NCBI GenBank assembly: GCA_013398955.1
Contig: VWPU01003130.1
Location: 1-64,000 of the forward strand
Length of the DNA stretch: 64,000 nucleotides
Reading direction: 5' to 3'
Origin: Callaeas wilsoni
Taxonomy: Eukaryota > Chordata > Aves > Passeriformes > Callaeidae
The notes under the pieces were generated by a model. It saw nothing but the letters and a program-made list of their open reading frames with translations. It did no database searches and was not told where the DNA came from. Position numbers and translations under genes: made by a program. The stretch's first letter is position 1. Each line of letters begins with the position of its first letter. Shown here piece after piece: positions 24,949 through 39,690 of this stretch.

Positions 24949-27769
24949 TATTTCCATACATTAAGACTGACTTGACTTTATGGTTCTGATTTCTGTAATA
25001 AAGTAACTTTATGCTACCTTTGAGCTTCTTGTCACTTCCATAGAAGCTGTAAGTCTGTCTTTTTGCCTGGAGGGGGATTAGTGTTTACTTTGCACATAAC
25101 AAAACAAAGAAGGCACAAAACACTGTTCAGAACCCCAAGAAATAGTTTGTAGTGTAAGTTTTATGCTTCAAGGATAGATGAGGCTAGTGGAAACAGCATT
25201 CAGTTTCTGAAAGTAAAGCAGATGCCTAGATTCACAAAAAAAAGGGAAATTTGGAACAGCTTGGCATCTTTTTTTTTTAAATAAATGAAATACCAGAAAG
25301 AATATGCATGTTTAAATTTAAATGTTTCATTTCTATGGGCATTATTTAAATATATATTTCTGTCATCTGGCTATTTTCATGAAAGCTAGAATAGTCTTAC
25401 TAGGATATCTGAACTAGAAAGCCCTCCTATTGGGTCTTCTTGTCTAATATATTTTAGTCCCTCAAAGGGAAATAAGCAGAAAAAGTTATTTAGATGTTGA
25501 TTTTAAAAGAGGGGGAAGGGACCATCTTTCACCTTTCGCTAACACTTCTGTAGGCAAGAGTTTTTTGTAGTGTTGGCCGGAGATAAGTTTTTTTGTAGTT
25601 AAACATAATTTCAGTAAGTGCTTGGACTATTGATGAGCAAGCCATTGAATGCAAAGACACAACCTCTAGACTTAGGAGGCCTCTGACTTGCATTTATGTG
25701 AAAGCTGGAAAAGGTATTGAGGGTATGATGTAGCATTATCTCCTTGCCCTGTTGCTCTTCCAGTCCCTGACAGAAGTAGGATACTGACTAAGCAGTGCTT
25801 TGGTTTACAGCTGTAATGTGTGCTCTTAATGCACCTTCTTGGATTTGGCTCCACCTCTGTGTGTCTGGGTAACAGAAGACTTTTCTTACTGCTTGGGGCT
25901 GTCAGTATGTTTTCAGTTGAAACTCTCTGAGCTCTTGCAGATAACTGGTTCTCCAATCCACATCCTTGGCTCCCATTTAAAACCAAAATAAAGCAAGGTA
26001 GTCAAAGACAGTTCAAGATGTATGTAGATACAAACTGCATTATGAATCCCATGACAACCTCCTTCCTCAACTGCTTCTCATACCAAATTCTAACACCAGT
26101 GTTTCTTTGCTTTATGATCTAAATTATTTTATTTTTTGCCTCCAGAGCCCTAGATATGTCTCTATAAATTAGGTTTTTATCTGTATCAGACACTCATGGC
26201 ATTGCGGAGTCTCAAGTTTTCTATATTAATTGTCTAATGCTTCATATACATAGCATTTCAAAGATCTTTTTTATGCTTTAGTTTGCAGCATTTCTGTGAG
26301 GCACATTCCCAAAGACAGCTTCTTGTCCCAGTTTGCCCAGCTGACTGTAAATCTTCCTTTACTGATGAAATGTTAGTAGGCTGCTCTGAGCAGCTCTTAG
26401 CTTTCTGTCAGTTATTGCTTCTTCCCTGAGCTGTTGGGAACTCCCAAATTATGCATTTGTAGCTTCTGTTTCATTTGCAAGAGTCATTCATTTCTGCCTT
26501 TAATTCCTGTTCCAACTGGCTCTGGGAATTGTGGCAGTCCCAGGCTGTGCTGCAGTACCTGACACTGTAGATCCATCTACTGAAATTTGAGTATCTTCAA
26601 TCACACTCAAAGATCTTTTTCTGTTACTGGTTGTTTAGGTCACTTACCAGGCCCTATCAATGTATTTTCAGTCCTGCTGTTCTCTGATAGAAAGCTAAAT
26701 CGTACAAAAGACAAAGGAAGACAGGGTTTTTGTTATCTTTTTACCGTGGCAACATGAAAACTTTTCCCTGGCCCACTTCTGATCTTTCACAAATAATGTA
26801 GCTCTGTAGTCAACAGTGTGTCAGAAGATCCTGTTGCCTGTTGCACTGGGAGTTCAGGCCTGTGGTGCAGCACGATTGCTGTATTCTGATAAAAGCTGTT
26901 CCCTCCTCTGACTAGTTTCATTGCAGCTGCTCTCCTCAGCCCCATGAGGATTGCTGGCTTTGCAGCTTGGGCTATCCCAGAGCAGCTGGAGGTAAAACCA
27001 CGTTTTCCTGTACAAGCCTGAGATGTTTATTTGCTATATTTTGTGGCATACAATGTGACCACAAGAAGGGTAAATGTTCTGTATGGTAGCTGTGAGATCA
27101 TTTGAGCACATTAATGTTTTCTGTGCTCTAGGAAATAATCAAAGGGATGTGACTGCTCTGTTATTAAGTGGGGAAAAGTGCCACAGCTACATACTGACTC
27201 ATCTTTTCTTCTCAAATGCACTGTGCCTCACATGGACACAGTATTTAGGAACTCAGCTCCAGATCTTTAATCAGGTGTTCCCAGGCTATATCTTTTCCCA
27301 TCCCTTTCCTCAAGCCACCTCATTTCCAGCTTTTCACAATTTGGACATAGTTTGGTTCTGATTCAGAAATCTCAAAAAGGCTGGCATTTGTGGAGATGAA
27401 GTAAGAGCTCAACAGGGAGCTCAGTGATCAAACATTTCTAAAAGCAGGACCACTTGCAAAAGTGAGAGACAAAGGCTTTTCTGTCATTATACATGGAGGG
27501 ATACTAGCAGGGAGTAGAGGAAGGGGAATGATTGTCAGTCCCCATCTTCCATTCATCTGCTAGAAGCTGGGAAATGGCCTTGTCTTATCAACATCATCAG
27601 AGGATGCCTGTGTGCTGCAAGAAATGTGAATATTGTACCAGAATTAAAAATTTCAGCAAGTCATAAACTGAATGTGATTTAATGATGACAAAAAAAATGC
27701 GACTTCCTTTAAGGGATTGCAACAAGAGGAAAGTTGTTTGTAAGAGAGCAGACAGTGCCCATCTCTCTG

Positions 27770-27862
27770 ACACATGGTGTGATTCTTGGTGTTGTCCTGT
27801 GCAGGGCCAGGACCTGGACTCGATGATCCTTGTGGATCCTTTCTGACTCAGGATCTTCTAGC
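27770..27862 (+). mobile_element. CR1 LINE 3' end fragment
   Basis: It carries the diagnostic CR1 3' blocks in sense: 'gtgattcttggtgttgtcct', 'gtgcagggccagg', 'ctcgatgatccttgtgg' and 'gactcaggatcttcta'. Only the last 90 or so bases are recognisable. Confidence 0.85.
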
Positions 27863-28129
27863 GTATTCACCACTAGGTGCTGTTGCTTAAGAATGTAGGA
27901 CCAAATCTTAGAACGTGAACATGGCCTTAGGAAATACAGTCTATAACCCAGTGCTTCATTAGAACAGATTTCTTAGGAATGCTGTGTTTATTCTGTCAGC
28001 AGGGATATTTTTTTTTTTAAAAGGAAAGCTAAGTAACTGTCTATTAGTTGTCATTTGCTTCATTTTGTCTTGTAAGACAGAGATGGACGAAAGTGACTTC
28101 TACTGATTCTTTGAATTTGTAAGGAAGTT

Positions 28130-28400
28130 GGACGTGATTTAATTCACCTTTGTGGAGAAACTCCCCTGGTTAAAAACATTTTGGCACCCTGCTGTCAGCA
28201 GCGTTCCTGTGGGTTGCGGTCTGCGTAACTGCACATATGGGTCACATAGTGAAATTCACTTGCACTCTTGGAGGGATATAATGCCCCGTTTTTCCATTTA
28301 CCGCAATAGCAGAAAATTCTGTGATCATTGTCCTGTGGAGAAGTGATAATTAGGTAAAGAGAAGCATGATAATATGCCGTAGTATAAAGGGGTTTTAAAT
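28130..28400. promoter_or_regulatory. Candidate conserved non-coding block (weak)
   Basis: Non-repetitive sequence with scattered CpGs ('ggacgtgattt', 'cagcgttcc', 'ttgcggtctgcgtaac', 'ccccgttttt', 'taccgcaatag', 'atgccgtag'). It also holds homeodomain-type cores 'tttaattc' and 'gataattagg'. It lies about 8 kb upstream of the claudin. Regulatory function is only inferred from composition; the 64-aa open frame here looks incidental. Confidence 0.2.
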
Positions 28401-28683
28401 GAGTACAGATGTATTGCTCCTAACCACTGAACCTGTACTTTCTGAAAATCATCACACACTTGATGCAAGGAGCACTTTCCTCATCTGATGCCATCTGTGC
28501 ATCTGGCAGAATATTACGGGAAACTCATTTATACGTCCACTTGGGAGTGTATCCTTCCCATTAAGAAAAAAAACCAAGTGATTTTTAGGTCATATCTTAC
28601 AGTGGAAGATACTAGATTTCAAGCAGACCACATTGAGATAATTCACTTTTTTCTATTTTATTTCTAGGCCTAGAGTTCTTGTT

Positions 28684-28724
28684 GCCAAAATGTAGACGCC
28701 AAAATGCAGACACCAAAATGCCAC
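28684..28724. repeat. 14-bp tandem repeat, about 2.8 copies
   Basis: Units read 'gccaaaatgtagac', 'gccaaaatgcagac' and 'accaaaatgccac'. This is a short local minisatellite in gene-free sequence. Confidence 0.85.
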
Positions 28725-31700
28725 TATACCAACAAGATGGTATTGTTCACAATATTTTCAACTTCAGGGAAGATTTTAACAAAACTTCTGTCCTAAAGGT
28801 AGATTTAAATTCCAGACTCTGAGATTTTTACACTGTACGATGGAGACAACAGCAATCTATCCTTACCATGTTTTCATATTCTTTTCCTGCTGGGCTAGAT
28901 AAAGTTTTGGCTTGTCCTGGCATAGTACTGCTGTTCCTGTATGAGTGAACGTAGCTTTGCAGCTGTATACCAAGCTCAGTAACTTGTCCTTGTCTTTGTA
29001 CAGTCCTTCAATTCATGCAGCTGTGTCCTTTTTTCTACATGGAATTTTGTACAAAATACCAAGACTTGAGTATATTTCAAAATAGTTACTTTCTCAGTGT
29101 CTCTTCCTGGGTACCATGTAAATTAAAAGTAGACTCTTGTGGTAGGCCAAAGAATCAAAAGCAATGCCCGCTCAACTGAACATAGGTTATCTTCATATTG
29201 GGGAATATCAGTTTTAATAATCTTCACAATTGTTTTCCTGCAGTCAGAAGTTTCCTAAGCTTCTTCACTGACTTTCATTTAGGATGAAGCATTCTCTGTT
29301 TAAATGTTTGCATCTGTGGATGGAAGTAGCCCTCACATCTATGCAAACATGTTTGGAAAATGTGTGATACTTTGCAGAAGATACTTAGTACCTTTCCAAG
29401 ATACAGTCATCATTAGTTAGTAAAAGTAGAAACAACTATCACATAACCATTGCAGAGGCATGGTAATAGAAGTCTCCATGATTTCTCTCTCGGTTGATAT
29501 GAAACGTGGGCAGACATTGTCTCAATCTACCCATGCAGCATTCATTGGAACTCCTGTACTCTTGCTGGTCTTAGCTATACCATGTTTTGCAGTACATGGG
29601 GCATTACAAGTGCTGATGGATTCTGTGAATCACCCCTTTCACCTCTGTGGGCAGTGTTTGACACCTGAGGGTGCTGCTGGGTGACTGCAGTGGGTGAAGT
29701 GAAGGGAGGAAACAGCTGTCCCACCTTCCCTCCCGTACCCATTCTTTCTTCCAGAGTAGCCATCGGCACCTGGGCTTGACTCTCTCCTCACTGCCCTCCT
29801 GAAGGAACCTGACTAGATAGTCACCTTTCAGCTTTTCTTGATGTAAAGTAGGGAAGGTAAGAGGGAGTAGAGAGAAGGGGTGAGGATGAATATGGCAGAG
29901 GACAACAGTAAAGTGTATATTTAAGCTTTAACTAATACTGAAAATGTTAGTGCTTTAATTTGTTAATGACAGGATGTCATGAACTCTTTAAACTATAGGT
30001 TTGCTTAGATTTCATTACTGGGGGGATACTTAAATTCTGATGAAATCCTGTGAGGGAAGAAAGGGAAGAAAAGCTGTTTTGTGTTTTTGGTTGGTTGAGT
30101 TTTTTGCTGTTATTTGTTTTTTGGTTTTTTTTTTTGTTAACCGAAAAGATACTGCAATGTGAGAGAGAACAATTGCTTGCTGGGGAAGATCTTCCCTTTC
30201 TGCATTTCCTAGCTCTCTGAACCTTAAAAGGTAAAGAGTAAAACCAATTTAATCCACTAGAATCTAAGGAACAATCACATATCAAGCAACCATAAATTTG
30301 TTCAGCTTCTTTCCTCCCTTCCCCCCCAAATCTCAATATGGCAGATGAGCAAAATGCCATAGGTGCCCCACATTTCCTTCACTTACAGTTTATTTTATAT
30401 TCAGGCTAGATTGCTGTTAAAACGTGTGTGCAGTGTTCTAATTTATGGTTAGCAAGTTTGTATCACCTTTGTAATCCCAACTGTTGTGCAATAACAATTC
30501 CTATGTAGGTTCAACTGGGAACTACAAATAATTTCTCGTAAGTTTACTGATAATAAGAAATATATCTTAAGGAATGAGAGGGAGCTTATTATAATAATTG
30601 TCTGCAGATGTGAAATGAAAAGCATTATAGAAATATATATCTGTAACACTCTATTAAACGAGAATCTCCCAATAAGGGATGCATAATGATAAAGAAGACC
30701 GTACATTTCACAGCTCAGAAATTAGTTTTAGACTTCCATCATTCAAGGAAATCACATTCCAATCGCTGCTCAAGTGACATGAGTTTTCATACTTACAGTA
30801 GTCTCCTGTATTGACAGTATATCAGAAATAGTTCCCTGAAGAATAAGGCTAATTTTCTAACCCAGTCAGCCCTCACTTTGAAGTCTGGATTGGGATGGTG
30901 ATGGAAAAGTTTTGCGCAAAAGTTGAAGTACTGAGCCTTAAAGCATTCTTTATTCTTCCAGTATAATGATGGCAAATCTACCCTCTCTCATTTCAATGTT
31001 TTGAATAAGTCCCTAAAGCAGAAATCAGCAGTTTCATGTTGCTGTGCTTGACTCTTTCAGTACCTTTCCCTTCTAGATTTTGTGCAACTACCAGTAGTTC
31101 TACATGACATCCTATTTCAAGCTTTTGATTGATCTTACAGAAACAAAACTGTTTGCAAGGTGTTTCAATCACAGAAGTACATTTCTTTTGCATACGTAAC
31201 AGGCTCTTGCTAAAGTTGCTTAATGAATTACATCCAGTGTTTGAAGAGGGATCGTTTGCAGGCTTGGGCAGTCCCTGCAATACTGAAAAGCAGGGAGTAT
31301 GCCCTTTTGAAATCAGGACAGTGATGACTGTACCCTTTTCCCACTTGAGAGGCTTCTGCAGCCCCTTCTTGGCTGTCCTGAAGGTGCTGAGTCCTCACCT
31401 TCTCCTGCTGTGCTCAGCCCAGCTCTGCCTGGCTCTGTCTGTGCTGGGCCTGGCACACCAGCACTGTGGAATTGTCTGCAGGGGCTGAACTGCTGGGGTG
31501 TCCTTGCTGCCTACACCGGGGGGGTGGATCAGAAGAGGTGTTATGGCCTTTGTGATGATTTTCTTTGTCTCTGCTGGACTGTCTCATGCTGCTCTAACTT
31601 CTCCACAAAATATTCAGTTGTTTGGGTTTGTGACTTTGCTTTAGCACTGTCTTAGCATTCACTGAGGGGCAGTGTCTTCAGATGTAATACAGAAACAAAT

Positions 31701-34700
31701 AATGTGGTCTTATAAATCATCACTTCTAAATATTGAGTTAGGTTTTGTGTTAAAGTGTAATGACACCATGGCTAACTGTGTGTGTTTAAAGTTACTCTCT
31801 TTTCCCTTTTCAAGATGAAAATTGTCATTATCTTCATAACTGGCATATCCCTCTCCATATTGCCTCTTACTTGCTTTCACAATGTCTTCTAAGTGCCCAT
31901 AATTAAAGGTTGCTGTTGTGGATTGCACTAGGGTTGAAGCAAAAGTATAACAAGTGCCACTCATACATTGGAGTGGGGAGTGCTAGTGAACATTGTGTTG
32001 CTTTGATTCACTGAACTTCTCACATAAGCACCACATTTACCCTTCCAGCTCTGTGTGAGGCTGTGTCTAACTTGGTACTGTAATTTCAATGAAGGAAGCA
32101 GAGAGGAACTCAAACAGAAGAACCACCATAGTAACTTTAGGAATAAATAAGTAAAATTTAGATTAGTCCACTTTATTAGGAGGTCAAAAGGTACCTGTGT
32201 CACTCTCTTGTGACGTTTATGACTCTCAAGAGTTGGAGATGCACAGGTATATACTCAGGGAGAAGTCAACTTCTGTACTGTGATGCTCTCTGAAGCACCC
32301 TGAAACCTTAAGCTCTACCAATACAAATAATAATTTTTGTCAAATCTCACTTAAATGCAGACTAGAGTAAGTCAATGTGAATAGCAGTATGGGGTGTGTT
32401 CTTTGCTTGGTGTTTCTGTGGTTTCACTGAAGAAGCACATTGGCTATGCAATGCCAAAAGATGCTCCAGCATCACAAAGAAATGGATTCTTAATTGGGTA
32501 AGGAAATGCTAACTCTCATGATTTCCAGTTCAAGCAATAAGATGAAAAGCAAAAGATTGCCAAGCTGAATGAATTAAATCACTCGTAGTAAGATGCTAAA
32601 GACACTACCTTGCCAGCTTCTGATGGCAGCTGTTTTACTGGCTGTAACTCAGATTCAGCCGTAGAAGATCTGTACACTAGCTCTTATTTCCATCTTTTGT
32701 ATATGTGTCTATAAGATGGAAATCTAAAATTGAGAGACCTGTGAACAATTCATGAAAATACTTGATATTTAAATGAGCAACAACAACAAAAAATTTAGGG
32801 AACTCCAGGACTGTCTTCAAATTAGCAAAAACTACGGCAATGTCTGGGCAATGCTATTGGGGACAATTGTACTTCACAGATGAACACACTTTTTGTACCA
32901 CTGGAGGAGAATAAACAAGCCCACAACATGAACATGCTTTACAAAGGAACTAAAAATGTAGGAAAGAGCCAGTCTTATAATTCTGCTTTTGGGGGATTAA
33001 ATTGCCTAATCAGATGCCAAAGTGCTGACCCTGGTATTTCTTTGCACTTATGCTGACCATTAAACATTGAGATAATTGTGTGGGCTGCAGAGCTGTGTAA
33101 AGACAACAGTTCTCTACTACTCTTTGCAGGGAGTAAAGTATTAGTGTATCTATCTCTGACTGTGGAGGTTCCCAGAAGAGTTAGTGTAGCTTTCTAAAGA
33201 GAATATGTATCACTTGCCGTGAGATTCAGAATCCTTGTGTTCAGCCTGAAACGGTTTTATGGGGAGTAAAAGTGTAATGCACTTAACTGCATAAAATGAT
33301 ATGCACACTGACCACCCTGATTCTGCTTCAGTCTAGTCAAAATCAATTTGCAAAATGATGCTTGGAGTGAGTTTGAATGAATGATGTAATCTCCAGTGCT
33401 TGAAAAGCATTACTGAACCTGTATGAACTTGATCATGACCCGTCCTATATTCTTCACAGCCATTATTTTACCTGCATAGGCCTCTGTAGGCTGGTATTCC
33501 TGTATGTTACATACCTCAGCCTTTAAAGTCTATATGGATAAAGGAATAGGAAAAAAAATGCTCTAAGCCCAGTCAAAACTCTCTCTAAATCCATCCTCAC
33601 CTTCCTTACCGGAAAGCACACTGGTCAGTGATAGCTATACTTCTTTTCCTTTTCTTCTTGACAAGCCTATGTTGCACAAGCACAGCACCGTCCTCGCTGC
33701 AGACACTGACAAGGGGAGCAGGGGCGAAGAGAAGGGGCAGAGCTGTCCTGGAGCAGCTCTCTTGTGCATGGGCCCCCTGCCACTGGCTGCAAAGGTCCCT
33801 GGCAGGCACCTTCCCTGCCCTGCCGGCCTGGGAGCCATCTTTTGGTGGCCATCTCCACTGAAGCCCCCTGAGATTATCTGTTGTTTCAGGCTGTGCAGAT
33901 GCTGGCAGATGTTTCAAATTGCCCTGAGCAGTAGGACAGAAACTAATGGGAGCCCAGTTCTAGCCCTTTAGGCATTGCAGTAACTCTGACACGTCACCTT
34001 CTGTGTAGGCACAAGTCTACCAAATACAATTATTCTGAGAAAGAGACGTTTTTAGATGCAGAGAAAAGAAGTAACAGTGGGGAGGGAAAGTGTGAAAGAA
34101 GGACAAGGGAGATAAGACTAGGGCAGTGACTGACCTGGGAATGTACATAGCTCAGTTGTGATTTTTCATAAGATCAGTAAGTTCTGAGTAAAGGTGTTTC
34201 AGACTTTGTTACTATCCTAATGCCAAGGCAAGTGTTACCTTCTTCTCCCCTCCAAAAGAACAAGGATTGCATATAATTTATCCAGAATAGTGTAAGGAAG
34301 CTTTTCTTGCTCTAAGTAAGTGCATTGTTAATAGTAAGTTGCAGAACTTAATTGGCAGATGTTACTAATATGGCAGTCCCAGTGCTTCTGATGGCTAAAA
34401 TTTAAAGACTGGTATACTGTGCCTGTTGTAGTCAACATTTGGAAAATGGATGGACTTCACAGGCCTGATGCTGTGCTCTCAGACTGTATTGACTGTTGGA
34501 ATTAAGAGCACATAAGAAAATATTAAATGTTCACAGTCAAGAGAAGTGCAACAGGCTTCCACAGTAGTCTTTCAGTAACTATGATTTTAAAGTCAGATAA
34601 GCATGTAGCCCATGAAGGAGCAGAATCTCTCCTAAATCATGGTTATTCGTCTTAAAAATTATTCAAATGGCGTTACGGAGATTCTCATTGAAAGTCACAA

Positions 34701-36172
34701 GGATTTCCAGAACTAGCATTCCTGCTCTGAACAGAGAAAGGGGAGAAAAACAACACTGCCAAATATGAAAATACAGTCTGGAGAATGAGTGCATGCATGC
34801 AGGATTGATCTGTCTTATTTTCCTTTCGCCTGGGGGATGGCCAAAGTTACAGGCTTGCTTGCAATAATTTGTTTCCAGTGTTGTCAGTTATATCCTTGGT
34901 GATTTTTGGTCTTGTGCACAGTAATTTTTTGATCAAGTATAAGCTGTCAAACTAATGGGTTGGTACACAAGAAAAAGGGAGATAGATCATCTTTCTGGGG
35001 TTTTTTTGTTGGTTCTTCACAGCTTGTAACAGGAAAAAACCAAGGGTTTTAAATTAAGACTTTGTATAAAAACAAGGAAGAAGACATCATCTCACAGTGA
35101 CAGTTCTTAATGATACTCTTCAGGATTTTGGAAACCTTCAAAATCAGTGAGAATTAAAATACACAGATAAATACATTATCACATCTAGGAGATGAAGTCA
35201 AGAAAGACTGTAAAACATGTCTGGGTCATACTCATGTGGATGAGTTCATGCTGCTCAGCTCCTTCCCAGACAGGCTGTGCTGTTACATGTGGGAAGGGAA
35301 ACAGCAAACAGATGTTCTCCTTGTGACCCTGTAGACAAACACAAGGTTAGCTGACATGAGAGCAGGAAGAAGCAGGGTTTCCTAATGGGGTAATGGCATA
35401 ATGGTATCTTGCTTTGATCAGAAAGGTATACTAGGTATTCCTGGCCCTGGGAGCTTTGAGTGCCAAATGTTGTTAGATACGAAGTGAATACACTGTGTAC
35501 CATCTGGGACATGGGCTTTAGGAAAGGGGACACTGAGCTGGTGTAAGCTGCTACCATGGTGTTGCTGAAGTCCTGGGACAGGTAAAGTTTACGCTGGCTG
35601 ATGATCTGCCCAGGTTCATTATGGTGGAGGGGATGTCTAGGATTTCATTTTCTATGGTACTTTCACCATACCCGTCTCCTTTTCCCCTTAAGAGTCAGTC
35701 AAAACAAAGCCCATTTTAAAAGAAATGAATGTAGAAAATGTGAAACATAAGGATCTTTTACAAAGCGTCTTTTACAGTGCTGGGGACATAAGACAGGGCA
35801 GTGGAAGATAAGCCATTGTGTATGTTGAGGAAGTCTAAGAATAAAGATTATAGGCAAACAGTCTACCTTTCTTTACAAGGCCTTGATTTACATCCTTGAA
35901 ATCTCAAATTTAGCTATTACAATGAAGTCCTGTTGCACACAGAGCTGCCCTTTTATCACCACTTAAAATCTAATTAATCCGTATTGAAGCACAAAGATTT
36001 CTGTTGTGTTTTAGGGTGAGGGGTCATAGAGCGCTCTTTGTTCATCCTCAGGCTTGTAATCATCAGACATTGGGATATAATTTTACCAAGCAAATTGGAA
36101 GGTAACAGATCAAATCCTTATCGGAAAGCCTAACTCATGGTTTAGTGAAGTCCTTCGTCCTTTATGTGAAAC

Positions 36173-36180
36173 TTTATATT
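36173..36180 (+). promoter_or_regulatory. Possible TATA-like element upstream of claudin
   Basis: 'tttatatt' lies about 175 bases before the claudin start codon. Such AT-rich octamers are common in this region, so the assignment rests only on spacing and is weak. A distant 5' exon for the claudin is equally possible. Confidence 0.15.
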
Positions 36181-36185
36181 CGTGA

Positions 36186-37007
<822 letters not shown>

Positions 37008-37889
37008 AACGGAAGGTTTTAAGCAGTACAGCAATACTGCCCTATCTTTTCCAAACCCTAGTGCAAGCCAGAAGCTTGTTCCGGTAGTATTTCAAAGGAC
37101 TCTTTGTTACTCAGCTGATTTCCTAAATTTATGTCTGTTTTCTCCATAAACTGGTATTGGAAGGTGGTGTGTTTTCTCACCTGTAGAACTGCTTAAAACT
37201 GTTTTGCAGCAAAATGCTGAAGTGTTCACAGACTGCACAGAAAAAGTGCTTTTGCTTTCTTAACAGCACTGTAAAATCTTGAAAATGAATATGCATGTTC
37301 TCTTACAGCTTGGATTTTTAACCAAAATGTGCTTCCTTTTTTATGTAACCAATGAAATAAGCTCCAAAGTTTGACTCCGTGTTGCAGTTTTCCACTTGAC
37401 TTGATGCAGTGACATACGAACTTAGAGGAGATCTCCTGTCCTAAACAGTCTGAATACCTGCATTGCATCAAATGGTTTTTCTGTGTATTTGGAAATAGTA
37501 GGTTTCTGAAATTGTAGCAAGCTTTGCAAATGTCTTTTTGTGCTTGGGGTGTGATGGTGTGGGTGCTTAGACCCAGCAAGCTGTGTTTTCCCAGTCTGCC
37601 ACATTAAACTGCCCACACAAGTTATTCTAAGTGTTTCTGGCACCTGCATACTTTATGCATCAAAAATAGGCTGAAAAATGCTGCTTTAAAAACCAGTGTA
37701 GCTATCTTCCTCTGACATAGGTCTTGAGTCATTATGCATCGTATCCAAGGTCCCTTAAGTTCCACTCACTCATGTTTGGAACATGTTGCTGTATATTTGA
37801 CTTTAAACATATGACATTTAACTGGCCACAAAGCAGACAGTATCATTTGCTCTAAGTAGAAGTGCATCAATGTGATATTAAAACTTAAA

Positions 37890-37895
37890 AATAAA
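37890..37895 (+). terminator. Candidate poly(A) signal for the claudin
   Basis: AATAAA lies about 880 bases after the claudin stop codon, within AT-rich sequence. It is the first canonical hexamer I noticed downstream on this strand and would give a 3' UTR of roughly 0.9 kb. Use is not proven; another AATAAA lies at 39,647-39,652. Confidence 0.4.
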
Positions 37896-38220
37896 CTATG
37901 AGATGCCAAAATCAGCAAAACTGCTGTAATGCTTTAGCTGGTTGATGGAAAACCAAGTATATGCTTTCTTTAAAAAAACAAACCAAACACTAATGAAAAG
38001 TGAGCCGAGCTGTGGCCATACCCTTCTGCTACTACTTTACCACACCACCTCCCAGTCCCCCAAACACTGCACATGGAACCAGGCAACACAAAGCAGGAGA
38101 GAGGGGAGGTGCTTCATAGAGCGTTGTTTTAACTTGTGCTTATGTATGATGGATTATGACAAAGAACTGAGCCGAACAGTGCCTGCAAAAGCCAATGGTT
38201 TGGTGCTTCTGTGACTGTAG

Positions 38221-38833
<613 letters not shown>

Positions 38834-39690
38834 AAAGGGCAGGTATCAAGTTTTCTGACTTCTTGCTTGCAGTACAGTAAGAGAGAAAGACCTGCTGAAC
38901 AGACAGGTTACTGTTTACAAGAGTGGGGGTGGGATTCTTTCTTACCCAGTAGTTCCTTTAATCACTACTTACTTCCACTTTTAATTACATGAATTGATGA
39001 GCTATGGCAATCTAAGTCACCACTGTATTTCTCTCAAGTCTGATCAATGGCAGATTTTGTTTTTGTGGTATGAGTTGTGGGAGTGAGTATAAAATTTTTA
39101 ATCTCTAGGCCTGAGTGGAGACTTGCCATTTTAAATGGCAGAACTCCTACTTGGGCTACTTTAAACAATGTATTTTTTACAAAAGAAGTACTTTCAGTTG
39201 AAGTCTGAGTGAGTTTGTAGCATCAGTTCAATGTGCATTACAAAACCCTAATGCAGTACAAGCTTGAATGAAGTTTGCTGGGCCTGTATCATTTACAGTA
39301 AACTAAATGTTCTCAGACAATGTCATGTAATGCAAGATTCTCCATCATGAGAGAGAGAACATGACCACCTCTACCCCTGCCCAGTCTCTCTCTTTAAGGA
39401 AAGCCAGTATTTCTGGGCAACAATGAGATATTGTCTGGAGGAGACTCAGCTGTGTTCATTGCTGGTGCAGTTTTTACTTAATGAATGTAAAGAACTAACT
39501 TCAAGTACACAAATTAGTTTCCACGTAGCTTATCCTTAGAGCTGTCAGTGATTGAGTGAACTTTCTATAAATTGCCACGATTTTACATTGACAAAGCTGT
39601 AGCAGCCATCTGTTTCTGCAAAGACCATATAAAGAGATAGAACAGCAATAAAAGAATTAAACACTGGTCTGGAAAAGAGCTTTGTTAAAA
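38834..39690. other. Intergenic gap between claudin copies and WWC2 3' end
   Basis: About 850 bases with no gene or recognisable repeat. It contains AATAAA at 39,647-39,652 on the plus strand, which could end transcripts coming from the claudin side. Confidence 0.4.

Larger units (their letters stand above)
12226..27769. other. Long intergenic stretch, no gene recognised
   Basis: About 15.5 kb. The longest open frames (157 aa minus at 23,394-23,867; 142 aa minus at 18,807-19,235; 107 aa minus at 24,417-24,740) lack known domains, convincing splice context or coding-like composition, and I treat them as chance. Homopolymer tracts occur near 13,945-13,965 (T/G), 22,331-22,346 (T) and 23,107-23,120 (T). 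A TTTA-rich run lies near 24,899-24,925. One candidate conserved block (20,870-21,125) and one tandem duplication (24,645-24,696) are listed separately. Confidence 0.5.
27863..36100. other. Intergenic, no gene recognised
   Basis: About 8 kb left of the claudin. A candidate conserved block (28,130-28,400) and a short tandem repeat (28,684-28,724) are listed separately. T/G-rich low-complexity sequence lies at about 30,078-30,140. Two GC-richer islands (about 31,340-31,540 and 33,690-33,870) contain several overlapping frames on both strands, but no recognisable protein or repeat family. They are too CpG-poor to call promoters. Confidence 0.45.

Noticed and set aside
29977..30360. 127-aa minus-strand open frame with a KKNQKTNNSKK run
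   Set aside because: The Lys/Asn-rich part is the reverse of a T/G-rich low-complexity tract; not a gene.
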